DNA of 64,000 bases. Origin: DATBGO01 sp050011895. Its GTDB lineage: Bacteria; Actinomycetota; Actinomycetes; Streptosporangiales; Streptosporangiaceae. Under the pieces are notes generated by a model, which saw nothing but the letters and a program-made list of their open reading frames with translations, searched no databases and was not told the origin of the DNA. Both the position numbers and the translations under genes were made by a program. Shown piece by piece: positions 50,741 through 59,027 of the stretch; the stretch's first letter is position 1, and each line of letters starts with the position of its first letter. The DNA lies in assembly GCA_050011895.1 (NCBI GenBank), contig JBEKIF010000005.1:101283-165282 (forward strand). Reading direction: 5' to 3'.

Positions 50741-52063
50741 ATGACGCAGAATCAAGCCGCCAGCGGCATCGCCGCCTGCGACGAGGTCGCGGCCCTGGCC
50801 AGTGACCTCATCAGGATCGACACCACTAATCCCGGCGACCACTCTGGCCCGGGTGAGCGCAAGGCGGCGGAGCACGTCGCCGCGCTGCTCGCGGAGGTCG
50901 GCCTGGAGCCGACGGTGCTGGAATCCCATCCGGGCCGCGCCAGCGTTGTGGCGAGGCTCGCCGGGGAGGATTCGTCGAGGCCGGCCCTGCTGGTCCACGG
51001 TCACCTGGACGTGGTGCCCGCTGAAGCTGCGGACTGGCAGGTGCCCCCGTTCTCCGGCGAGATCGATGACGGCTGCGTCTGGGGCCGCGGCGCGGTGGAC
51101 ATGAAGGACATGGACGCGATGATCCTGGCCGTGGTCAGGCAGCGGATGAGGGAAGGCCGCAGGCCGCCGCGCGACGTGGTGCTGGCGTTCCTCGCCGACG
51201 AGGAGGCGGGCGGCAGCTACGGCGCGCGCTGGCTGGTCGACAACCACCCGGACCTTTTCGACGGAGTAACCGAGGCGATCGGCGAAGTCGGCGGCTTCAG
51301 CGCGACGATCGAGGGGCAGCGCCTGTACCTGATCCAGGTGGCCGAAAAGGGCATGGCCTGGATGCGGCTGACGGCGCGCGGCATGGCCGGGCACGGCTCC
51401 ATGCTGAACCCGGACAATGCGGTCACCGAGCTTGCCGAGACTGTGGCCAGGATCGGCCGGCACTCCTGGCCGGTCCGGCTTACTCCTTCGGTGCGGGCCT
51501 TCCTGACCGAGGCCTGTGCGGCACTGGGCATCGAGTTCAGTGATAACGGGTGCCGGGACGCGGTCGCCAAGCTCGGGCCGATCTCCCGCCTGGTGGGAGC
51601 GACGCTGACCAATACCGCCAACCCGACCATGCTGACGGCGGGCTACAAGGTCAACGTCGTGCCGCAGGTGGCCACCGCGCACGTGGACGGCCGGTTCCTG
51701 CCCGGGTACGAGGAGGACTTCCTGGCCGAGCTTGACGGCCTGCTCGGAGCTGGCGTCCGCAGGGAGTGGGTCCATCACGACATCGCGCTTGAGACCACAT
51801 TCGACGGTGACCTGTGCACCGCGATGAGCGCCGCGCTGCTTGCCGAGGACCCGCAGGCGCGCATCGTGCCGTACTGCCTGTCCGGCGGCACCGACGCGAA
51901 GTCGTTCTCCAGGCTTGGCATCAGGTGCTTCGGTTTCGCCCCGCTCCGGCTGCCCGCCGGGCTCGATTTTGCCGGCATGTTCCACGGCGTGGACGAGCGT
52001 GTCCCGGTAGACGCGCTCCAGTTCGGAGTCCGGGTCCTGGACGGTTTCCTGGCTGGCTGCTAG
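50741..52063 (+). CDS. M20/M25/M40 family metallo-hydrolase
   Basis: 440 residues from ATG 50741. Seen: LLVHGHLDVVPAEAADWQVP (His-x-Asp metal pair), VWGRGAVDMKDMDAMIL (bridging Asp), FLADEEAGGSYGARWL (Glu-Glu), a lid domain starting VAEKGMAWMRLTARGMAGHG, the late GGTDAKSFSRLGI segment and the last His in FHGVDERVPV. It belongs to the group often annotated as acyl-amino-acid/succinyl-diaminopimelate hydrolases; the substrate is not evident. It is transcribed away from tRNA-Leu. Confidence 0.92.
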   Translation: MTQNQAASGIAACDEVAALASDLIRIDTTNPGDHSGPGERKAAEHVAALLAEVGLEPTVLESHPGRASVVARLAGEDSSRPALLVHGHLDVVPAEAADWQVPPFSGEIDDGCVWGRGAVDMKDMDAMILAVVRQRMREGRRPPRDVVLAFLADEEAGGSYGARWLVDNHPDLFDGVTEAIGEVGGFSATIEGQRLYLIQVAEKGMAWMRLTARGMAGHGSMLNPDNAVTELAETVARIGRHSWPVRLTPSVRAFLTEACAALGIEFSDNGCRDAVAKLGPISRLVGATLTNTANPTMLTAGYKVNVVPQVATAHVDGRFLPGYEEDFLAELDGLLGAGVRREWVHHDIALETTFDGDLCTAMSAALLAEDPQARIVPYCLSGGTDAKSFSRLGIRCFGFAPLRLPAGLDFAGMFHGVDERVPVDALQFGVRVLDGFLAGC

Positions 52064-52144
52064 CTCGTCATCCCAGGTCAGGACGGATAGGACCAGCGAC
52101 GGACGACCTGGGAGGTGTCCGGACCCGGGCCTTTCTTTCAGCAG

Positions 52145-52174
52145 TTGACGCCCGCGCACAATCAGTAGTGATAT
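52145..52174 (+). promoter_or_regulatory. Candidate promoter TTGACG-N18-TGATAT
   Basis: TTGACG at 52145-52150 and TGATAT at 52169-52174, spaced by 18, in an AT-richer patch after the M20 gene. It would drive the two small genes at 52277 and 52596. Confidence 0.45.
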
Positions 52175-52276
52175 GGTTACGCATTGTGTGAGGCTGCCTT
52201 TCCGGGGGGTGCCCCTGCCAATAGCTCCCCGGTTGGCGGCCGAGCACTTCGCCGGCATTGACGAGGAGGGTCGCCT

Positions 52277-52498
52277 GTGTCGCCGGAACAGGTACGGGTC
52301 CCGTTGCCGTCACCGGGCGGCCGCGCTGAGCCGTGGCGGCACGGTGCCTGGCCCGGCGCGAGGGCCTGGTACCTGGGTTGCTTGATCCTCGGAGCCGGCA
52401 GCGGGCCGCGGCCCGCTCCCGCGGTCACGGCCGGCCGCGCCCCAGCGGCGCCTGGGCCGGCCGTGACCGCCCGTTTCCGTTCCTCATTGGTTCGCTGA
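52277..52498 (+). CDS. Hypothetical small protein with strong ribosome site
   Basis: 73 residues from GTG 52277; GACGAGGAGGGTC lies 6-10 bases upstream, one of the best ribosome sites in the window, and a candidate promoter lies about 100 bases further up. Residues 25-45 are mildly hydrophobic (WYLGCLILGAGSG), the rest is Pro/Ala/Arg-rich. No family recognised. Confidence 0.45.
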   Translation: MSPEQVRVPLPSPGGRAEPWRHGAWPGARAWYLGCLILGAGSGPRPAPAVTAGRAPAAPGPAVTARFRSSLVR

Positions 52499-52595
52499 CA
52501 AGCCATGGAGACCGAGTCATTGCACACGACGCGGCCGGTCAGTAGCTATCCGTAAATCGCCAGGAACAGAACGCAATAAAGGTGAGGAGCAAGTG

Positions 52596-53177
52596 ATGAG
52601 CGCACTGGCCGCGCTGGCGGCAAAGCCCGCCGCCCTCGCAACGGGCTTCGGAGCCAGCCTGGTTCCGGCGATCGGGACGGGTTCGCTGGATGGCTTCGTT
52701 GTCGGCGCCCTGATGTCCGGCGCCTGCGTCACCATGATCACCGCACCTGGCCGGGCCAGGCGGCGAGCCGCCCGGGTGGCCGATGATGCCATCCGGCCGT
52801 CTGCGGACCTGAGCAGGTATTTCGATGGTGCCGTCGGGCCGTCTGCGGACCCGGGCAGATACTTTCTGGCGGCGGAGAAGTTCGAGCCCGAGCGCGGCCG
52901 CCAGGTACCCCCCGCCGATCGCGGGCCAGATCAGGCGCAGGGCGACTCGTGCCAGGACGGCCAGGCGCCCGACTGGGCCCAGGACGGCCAGGGCGCGGGC
53001 GGCTACCAGAGCCGGCACCGGCTCGGGGACGGCAACGCCATCCGGCAGCCGCGACTGGAGCCAAGGCGCAGCGCACCGCGGCACGCGGCGCCCCCGGCTG
53101 GCTTCGTGAGCCGGATGAATGGCTTGTTCGCCGGCCGCGCGCTGATCGGTGCCGGGTCAGCTTCGCGAGCGGGCTGA
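52596..53177 (+). CDS. Hypothetical protein with N-terminal hydrophobic segment
   Basis: 193 residues from ATG 52596, with GGTGAGGAGCAAGTG directly upstream. The first 50 residues are hydrophobic and glycine-rich (GTGSLDGFVVGALMSGACVT), followed by a short duplication (RPSADLSRYFDGAV then GPSADPGRYF, encoded by similar DNA at 52797 and 52839) and a hydrophilic Gln/Asp/Gly/Arg-rich tail. No family recognised. Membrane association is likely. Confidence 0.5.
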   Translation: MSALAALAAKPAALATGFGASLVPAIGTGSLDGFVVGALMSGACVTMITAPGRARRRAARVADDAIRPSADLSRYFDGAVGPSADPGRYFLAAEKFEPERGRQVPPADRGPDQAQGDSCQDGQAPDWAQDGQGAGGYQSRHRLGDGNAIRQPRLEPRRSAPRHAAPPAGFVSRMNGLFAGRALIGAGSASRAG

Positions 53178-53235
53178 CCGGATGGTTCGCGGTCAGCCGC
53201 CGTTGGTCAGCACGGCACGCGACTGACGACAAGCT

Positions 53236-53338
53236 CCTTGCGCGTCGCCCGCGGCGCGGGGGGTCTGCCCGTTGCCCAGGTGCTCATCCGATGAGTACCC
53301 GGGGCCGGGCAGGCTCGGGGCACGGGCGACGCGCAAGG
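53236..53338. repeat. 103-nt near-perfect hairpin (MITE-like or structured RNA)
   Basis: Outer arms CCTTGCGCGTCGCCCG (53236-53251) and CGGGCGACGCGCAAGG (53323-53338) are perfect 16-bp complements. Inside, CTGCCCG pairs with CGGGCAG, and GCCCAGGTGCTCAT pairs with ATGAGTACCCGGGGC around a CCG loop, so nearly the whole element folds back on itself. It lies between two small genes and does not end in a T-run, so a simple terminator is unlikely. Confidence 0.75.
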
Positions 53339-53392
53339 CATGGCAGGCCAGGGTGCGCTGGACGCTGCTAGCGCGGCTGGACTGAGCTGCGG

Positions 53393-53608
53393 CTATGGCG
53401 TCCAGAATCGCTGCGGCGGGGTCCGGGCAGGACGGATGATCCGGCGCCGGAGTGTCGCCTTCCTGCTGCCGTCGGCGTTCAATGCGACGCGGGCAAGTTC
53501 CCAGTGCCCGTACTCGGCGTGGTCGGTCAGGATGCGCCTGGCCACGTCCCTGGTTGTGCCACGTGGCAGGTAGAGCACAAGGTAGGAGTAATCAGCCATC
53601 ACCTTCAT
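53393..53608 (-). CDS. DUF5703 family protein
   Basis: 71 residues from ATG 53608 (M-K-V-M-A-D-Y); ATG 53599 is an alternative and matches relatives starting M-A-D/E-Y. Seen: YLVLYLPRGTTRDVARRILT, DHAEYGHWELARVALNADGS and RKATLRRRIIRPAR, the full conserved core of this small actinobacterial family. Function unknown. The ORF is longer upstream but that part is not conserved. Confidence 0.8.
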   Translation of the reverse strand: MKVMADYSYLVLYLPRGTTRDVARRILTDHAEYGHWELARVALNADGSRKATLRRRIIRPARTPPQRFWTP

Positions 53609-53843
53609 TGTGCTTGACGCACGCGGTGGTTCAATCAGCGTTGAGAAAAACGCGTCGGGCGGCGCCGGGAACACCGGGCTTGCCACGGCGGGTTTGATGG
53701 AGAAGGACGAGGCAACGGACGGTCGCCACCCGGGCGGACGACGCGGCAGGGGCCTAGCGGTTGCGCAGTAGCCGTAGTGTCGGCGCTAGCGCGGGCCGCC
53801 TGCGGTAGCCTCCAGGGCGACCGCGGATGTGAGGGTGAAGAGC

Positions 53844-56657
53844 GTGGCAGCAAGGACAGGTTCAGCCGCCAAAGATCAGCAGGCTGACGGTGCCCCGGCC
53901 GGGAACGGCCGCAGGCGGCTCGTGATTGTCGAGTCGCCTGCCAAGGCACGCACGATCGCCGGGTATCTCGGCAAAGGCTACGTGGTCGAATCGAGTATTG
54001 GCCACATTCGTGACATGCCAGATAAAGCCGCTGAAATACCTGCTAAATACCGCAAAGAGGCCTGGGCCCGGCTTGGCGTCAACGTCGACGCCGACTTCGA
54101 GCCGCTCTACGTCGTCAACTCCGACAAGCGGCAGCAGGTCTCCAAGCTCAAGCACCTGCTGAAGGACGCCGACGAACTGCTGCTCGCCACTGATGAGGAC
54201 CGCGAGGGCGAGGCCATCGCCTGGCACCTGCTCGAAGAGCTCAAGCCCAAGGTCCCGGCCCGGCGGATGGTCTTCCACGAGATCACCCCTGAGGCGATCG
54301 CCCAGGCCGTGGCGCATCCGCGGGATATGGATAACGGGCTGGTCGAGGCGTACCAGACCCGGCGGGTGCTGGACCGGCTGTACGGCTACGAAGTCTCCCC
54401 GGTGCTGTGGAAGAAGGTCATGCCGCAGCTGTCCGCGGGGCGGGTGCAGTCGGTGGCGATCCGGCTCGTGGTGGACAGGGAGCGGGAGCGGATCGCGTTC
54501 CGCGGGGCCCGGTACTGGGATCTCGAGGCCGTGTTCGCTACCGCCAGGAACGCGGCAGCTGGCGAGGACAGCTCCTCGGACGCCGACGACGTGGCGTCCT
54601 TCCCCGCGGCACTGGTGTCGGTCAACGGCCGCCGGGTGGCCCAGGGTCGCGACTTCAGCCCGACCGGCGAACTGCGGTCCGCCGATTCAGGCGGGACCGA
54701 GCGGGGATCCCGGGCCGAGATCCTGCACCTCGATGGCGAGGCGGCCGCCGCGCTGGCCGACCGGCTCGCCGAGGCGAGCTTCGCTGTCTCGTCAGTGGAG
54801 CGCAAGCCGTACCGCAGATCGCCGTACGCCCCGTTCCGGACGACGACGCTGCAGCAGGAGGCATCCCGCAAGCTCGGCTTCTCGGCCAAGTACGCGATGC
54901 AGGTCGCCCAGCGGCTGTACGAGAACGGCCACATCACGTATATGCGGACCGACTCCACCACGCTGTCCCAGACTGCTATAACGGCCGCCAGGACGCAGGC
55001 CCGTGACCTGTACGGCGCCGAGTACGTGCCAGACGCCCCGCGCGTTTACGCCAGCAAGGTGAAGAGCGCCCAGGAGGCTCACGAGGCGATCCGGCCGGCC
55101 GGCGATGCCTTCCGCACTCCGGTCCAGACCGGCTTGCACGGTGACGAGCTGCGCCTGTACGAGCTGGTCTGGAAGCGCACGGTGGCCTCGCAGATGAAGG
55201 ACGCCACCGGAGAGTCGGTCTCGGTCCGGGTGGCCGGCCTGTCGGCTGCGCAGGAGCAGGCGGAGTTCGCCGCGTCCGGCAAGGTGATCGGCTTCTACGG
55301 GTTCCTGAAGGCCTATGTGGAGGGGGCCGACGACCCGGACGCCGAGCTTGATGACAACCAGCGCCGACTGCCGGCGCTCGCCGAGGATGATCCGCTCACC
55401 GCGCTCAGCCTCGCCGCTGCCGAGCACGCCACCAGGCCGCCTGCCCGTTACACCGAGGCATCGCTGATCAAGGAGCTTGAAGACCGCGAGATCGGCCGGC
55501 CGTCCACGTACGCCTCGATCATCGGCACCATCCTGGACCGCGGCTATGTTTTCAAGAAGGGCACTGCGCTCGTCCCGTCATTCGTGGCGTTTGCCGTGGT
55601 CACCCTGTTGGAGCGGCATTTCACCCAGCTGGTCGACTACGACTTCACTGCTCGGATGGAAGAGGGGCTCGACGAGATCGCCAGGGGCGAGGCGGCCCGG
55701 GTGCCGTGGCTGCGCAGGTTCTACTTCGGCACTGACAGCGAGGAGGGCCTTAAGGAGCTGGTCAGCGATCTGGGTGACATCGACGCCAGGGACGTCAGCT
55801 CATTCCCGCTTTCGGGCACGGACATCGTGGTCAGGGTCGGCAGGTATGGTCCGTACCTCGAGCGTGACGGCCAGCGGGTCAACGTGCCGGACGGCACCGC
55901 GCCTGACGAGCTGACGCCTGAGTTCGCCACCGAGCTGCTGAACCGGCCGAGCGGGGACAAGGTGCTCGGCACCGACCCGCAGGCCGGCACCACGATCATC
56001 GCGAAGGGCGGGCGGTTCGGGCCTTACGTCACCGAGCAGCTCAACGAAGGCGCGGCCGCCTCGGCCAAGCCGCGATCGGCCTCGCTGCTGAAATCAATGG
56101 ATCTGGACAGCGTGACACTGGATGACGCGCTGCGGCTGCTCACTTTGCCGCGCACCCTGGGCGAGCTTGATGGCGAGCCGGTGACCGCGCAGAACGGGCG
56201 TTATGGCCCTTACGTGAAGAAGGGCACAGACAGCCGCTCGCTGGAGACAGAGGAACAGATGTTCACCGTCACCCTGGACGAGGCGAAGGAGATGTTTGCC
56301 CAGCCCAAACCGCGCGGCCGCGCGGCCCGCGCGGCGGCAGCGCCGCCGCTGCGCGAGCTGGGCAGCGATCCGGCCAGCGGCAAGCCGATCGTGCTCAGGG
56401 AGGGCCGCTGGGGGCCCTACGTCACCGACGGCGAGACGAATGCCTCGCTGCGCAAGGGCGATGCGCCGGAATCGATCAGCCCGCAGCGCGCCGTCGAACT
56501 GCTCGCCGAGCGAAGGCTGGCTGCGCCTGCGCCGCGCCGGAAAGCCGCCGGATCGGCCAGGACCGCGCGGCCGGCCGCCAAGTCGGCAGCCGCCAAGTCG
56601 GCGGCAGCAAAGCCGGCGGCCACGAAGGCCGCGAGTGCGCGGGGCGAGAAGGCCTGA
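53844..56657 (+). CDS. topA: DNA topoisomerase I
   Basis: Start taken as GTG 53844 (V-A-A-R-T-G) with GAGGGTGAAGAG upstream; GTG 53829 is five codons earlier. About 937 residues. Seen: TOPRIM domain RRLVIVESPAKARTIAGYLG with catalytic Glu, LLATDEDREGEAIAWHLLEE (DxDxE), the type IA core with active Tyr in GHITYMRTDST, and PARYTEASLIKELEDREIGR. Instead of zinc fingers the C-terminus has repeated beta modules (RVGRYGPYLERDG, KGGRFGPYVTEQ, QNGRYGPYVKKG, REGRWGPYVTDG) and a basic Ala/Lys tail, as in other actinobacteria. It relaxes negative supercoils. A patch at 53985-54065 is unusually AT-rich. Confidence 0.96.
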   Translation: MAARTGSAAKDQQADGAPAGNGRRRLVIVESPAKARTIAGYLGKGYVVESSIGHIRDMPDKAAEIPAKYRKEAWARLGVNVDADFEPLYVVNSDKRQQVSKLKHLLKDADELLLATDEDREGEAIAWHLLEELKPKVPARRMVFHEITPEAIAQAVAHPRDMDNGLVEAYQTRRVLDRLYGYEVSPVLWKKVMPQLSAGRVQSVAIRLVVDRERERIAFRGARYWDLEAVFATARNAAAGEDSSSDADDVASFPAALVSVNGRRVAQGRDFSPTGELRSADSGGTERGSRAEILHLDGEAAAALADRLAEASFAVSSVERKPYRRSPYAPFRTTTLQQEASRKLGFSAKYAMQVAQRLYENGHITYMRTDSTTLSQTAITAARTQARDLYGAEYVPDAPRVYASKVKSAQEAHEAIRPAGDAFRTPVQTGLHGDELRLYELVWKRTVASQMKDATGESVSVRVAGLSAAQEQAEFAASGKVIGFYGFLKAYVEGADDPDAELDDNQRRLPALAEDDPLTALSLAAAEHATRPPARYTEASLIKELEDREIGRPSTYASIIGTILDRGYVFKKGTALVPSFVAFAVVTLLERHFTQLVDYDFTARMEEGLDEIARGEAARVPWLRRFYFGTDSEEGLKELVSDLGDIDARDVSSFPLSGTDIVVRVGRYGPYLERDGQRVNVPDGTAPDELTPEFATELLNRPSGDKVLGTDPQAGTTIIAKGGRFGPYVTEQLNEGAAASAKPRSASLLKSMDLDSVTLDDALRLLTLPRTLGELDGEPVTAQNGRYGPYVKKGTDSRSLETEEQMFTVTLDEAKEMFAQPKPRGRAARAAAAPPLRELGSDPASGKPIVLREGRWGPYVTDGETNASLRKGDAPESISPQRAVELLAERRLAAPAPRRKAAGSARTARPAAKSAAAKSAAAKPAATKAASARGEKA

Positions 56658-56770
56658 TGCCGGCGGGCACGAAGCCCGGCGTGTGCGCGCGGCGAGAAGG
56701 CCTGATGCCGGCGGCCACGAAGCCCGGCGAGTGCGCGCGGCAGGAGGGCCTGATGCCGGCGGGCGTGACC
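56612..56770 (+). repeat. 47/48-bp tandem repeat of the topA 3' end
   Basis: Units beginning GCCGGCGG(C/G)CACGAAG start at 56612, 56659 and 56707, with the start of a fourth at 56755. The first copy contains the topA stop (GAGAAGGCCTGA); the next two repeat the same GGCCTGATGCC end. So the gene's last codons and stop were duplicated downstream. Confidence 0.85.
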
Positions 56771-56860
56771 GATTTCCTGGCGGCATCGGCGTGGCGGCCA
56801 TCGGTGAGCCTTCCGGTCGGCTGATGGGTAACCGGACCGTTCTGCCGATACCCTGGCGCC

Positions 56861-58987
56861 GTGAACTTTAGATCCCCTTTGGGTGGCGGCCGGGGCGGCG
56901 CGCTGTCCATTAAGCCGTTCCGGCGGCTTTGGGTCGCTGGCTCGCTGTCCAGCCTGGGGGACTGGCTGAGCCTGCTCGCGCTGACGGCGCTGGCGTTCGA
57001 CCTGACCGGACGGCACGGATCAACGGCACAGGTGACAGCGGTCAGCGGCGTCTGGCTGGTCTCGCTGCTTCCGGCACTCCTGCTCGGCCCGCTGGCCGGG
57101 GCGGTCGCTGACCGGTTCGACCGGCGCCTGAACATGATCGTCGGCGATGTGCTGCGCGCGGCGCTGTACCTGTCCATCCCGGTAAACCTGTCGCTCGGCT
57201 TGGTCAACAAGCTGACCTGGATGTATGTCGTGCAGTTCCTGGCCTCCTGCGCCTCGCTGTTCTGGACACCGGCCAAGGACGCAGTGATCCCGAATCTGGT
57301 CCCGCCGGACCGGCTCGAGCAGGCAAATCAGCTGAGCCTGCTCACCACATACGGCACCGCCCCGATCGCCGGGCTGGTTTTCAGCCTGCTCGCGGTGGTC
57401 AGCAGGGCGCTCGGCTCGATATCACACTATTTCACTACTAATCAGGTCAACCTGGCGCTTTACTTCAACGCGGCGACTTTCGTTGTGTCTGCTCTCACGG
57501 TTTTCACTCTCCGGGAGATCGGGCAGCGCAGGCGGAGCGCCGAGGTCTCCGAGCCGTCGGTGGCCAGAGCGATCTGGGACGGCTGGCGGTTCATCGGCCG
57601 TAACCAGGTGGTGCGCGGCATCGTCATCGGCCTGGCAGGCGCGTTCGCCGCAGCGGGCGTGATCGTGGGCCTGGGCCGGTCCTACGTCTCGTACACGCTG
57701 CACGGCGGCGACGCGGGCTGGGGCGTGGTCTTCTCGGCGATCTTCGTCGGGATAGCCTTCGGCATGGTCGTCGGTCTGCGGGTACTGCGCGGGTTCTCCA
57801 GGCGCAGGCTCTTCGGGGTGACCATCGTGTTCGCGGCGATCATGCTGGTGCTGATCGCCCTGATCCCGAACCTTGTCGTGGTGACCATCCTGGTTGTCGC
57901 GCTGGGATCGTGCGCGGGCATCGCCTACGTGACCGGCTACACGATCGTCGGGCTTGAAGTGGACGACGACACCCGCGGCCGGACGTTCGCGTTCCTGCAG
58001 TCGGCTATCAAGGTGATCCTCTTCGCCGTGATTCCGGTCGCGGCGGTCGTCGCGGCGGGGCTCAGCGCGGCGATCCGCGCCATGTCAGGCTCGGCCACCG
58101 TGCGGATCGGCAACGTCGATTACGCCGACGTCGGCATCAATATCGTGCTGCTGCTCGGCGCCGCCGTGGCGCTGGTCCTCGGCATCGTCTCCTACCGGCA
58201 GATGGATGACCGCCGGGGGGTGCCGTTGCTCGCGGACCTGACCTCGGTCTTCCGTAGCGAGCCTTTCCTGCCGGCGCCGGCGCCTGCGCACAGTAACGGC
58301 GGCCGGCCGCGCGCCGGCCGCGGGCTGCTCCTCGCCCTGGAGGGTGGCGAGGGGGCAGGCAAGTCGACCCAGGCCAGGCTGCTGGCCATCTGGCTGCGCG
58401 ACCAGGGCTATGACGTGGTGGCCACGCAGGAGCCTGGCGCGACCAAGGTCGGGATGCGGTTGCGTGCCCTGCTGCTCGATACCACGCATACCGGACTGTC
58501 ACCCCGGTCCGAGACGCTGATGTACGCGGCCGACCGGGCCGAGCACGTTGCCTCGGTGATCAGCCCGGCGCTGGAGTGCGGCGCGGTCGTCGTCACCGAC
58601 AGGTACGTGGATTCCTCGCTGGCCTATCAGGGAGCCGGGCGGCTGCTGCCGGTCAGCGAGGTGGCCACGCTGAACCAGTGGGCGACCGGCGGCCTGATGC
58701 CCGACCTGACCATCCTCCTCGACCTGGCCCCTGCTGTGGGGCTGCAGCGGCGGGAGCGGTCGGGCGACCGGCTTGAGGCCGAGCCAACGGCGTTCCACGA
58801 GCGGGTCAGGCGCGGGTTCCTCGCGCTGGCCGAGGCGGAGCCCGGTCGTTACCTCGTGCTGGACGCAACCAGGCCGTCGGCCGAGCTCAGCCGGGAGATC
58901 CAGAGCCGGGTCAGGGATCTGCTGCCCGACCCGGTGCCGCTGACCGCTGAGGAGATCACCGGCAGCATCCCGGCGGTCCTTGAATGA
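56861..58987 (+). CDS. tmk: MFS transporter-thymidylate kinase fusion
   Basis: 708 residues from GTG 56861. Residues 1-450: an MFS-like membrane domain of about 10-12 helices (SIKPFRRLWVAGSLSSLGDW, LLPALLLGPLAGAVADRFDR). Residues about 486-700: dTMP kinase with P-loop LLLALEGGEGAGKSTQARLL, EPGATKVG, YAADRAEHV and the DRYVDSSLAYQGAGR motif, and Arg-rich lid EPTAFHERVRRGF. The kinase makes dTDP from dTMP for DNA synthesis. The fusion to an MFS domain is a known actinobacterial arrangement, but the purpose is unclear. Upstream topA and downstream holB are a conserved neighbourhood. Confidence 0.93.
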   Translation: MNFRSPLGGGRGGALSIKPFRRLWVAGSLSSLGDWLSLLALTALAFDLTGRHGSTAQVTAVSGVWLVSLLPALLLGPLAGAVADRFDRRLNMIVGDVLRAALYLSIPVNLSLGLVNKLTWMYVVQFLASCASLFWTPAKDAVIPNLVPPDRLEQANQLSLLTTYGTAPIAGLVFSLLAVVSRALGSISHYFTTNQVNLALYFNAATFVVSALTVFTLREIGQRRRSAEVSEPSVARAIWDGWRFIGRNQVVRGIVIGLAGAFAAAGVIVGLGRSYVSYTLHGGDAGWGVVFSAIFVGIAFGMVVGLRVLRGFSRRRLFGVTIVFAAIMLVLIALIPNLVVVTILVVALGSCAGIAYVTGYTIVGLEVDDDTRGRTFAFLQSAIKVILFAVIPVAAVVAAGLSAAIRAMSGSATVRIGNVDYADVGINIVLLLGAAVALVLGIVSYRQMDDRRGVPLLADLTSVFRSEPFLPAPAPAHSNGGRPRAGRGLLLALEGGEGAGKSTQARLLAIWLRDQGYDVVATQEPGATKVGMRLRALLLDTTHTGLSPRSETLMYAADRAEHVASVISPALECGAVVVTDRYVDSSLAYQGAGRLLPVSEVATLNQWATGGLMPDLTILLDLAPAVGLQRRERSGDRLEAEPTAFHERVRRGFLALAEAEPGRYLVLDATRPSAELSREIQSRVRDLLPDPVPLTAEEITGSIPAVLE

Positions 58988-59027
58988 CCGGCGGGGCGGG
59001 CACAGGGAGCTTCCCGGCGGTGCGGCA

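Noticed and set aside
50618..52258. 546-codon minus-strand open frame
   Set aside because: Shadow of the M20 hydrolase gene, with Gln/His/Arg-rich nonsense sequence.
53323..53338. Simple intrinsic terminator
   Set aside because: The fold-back is over 100 bases long and is not followed by a run of T.
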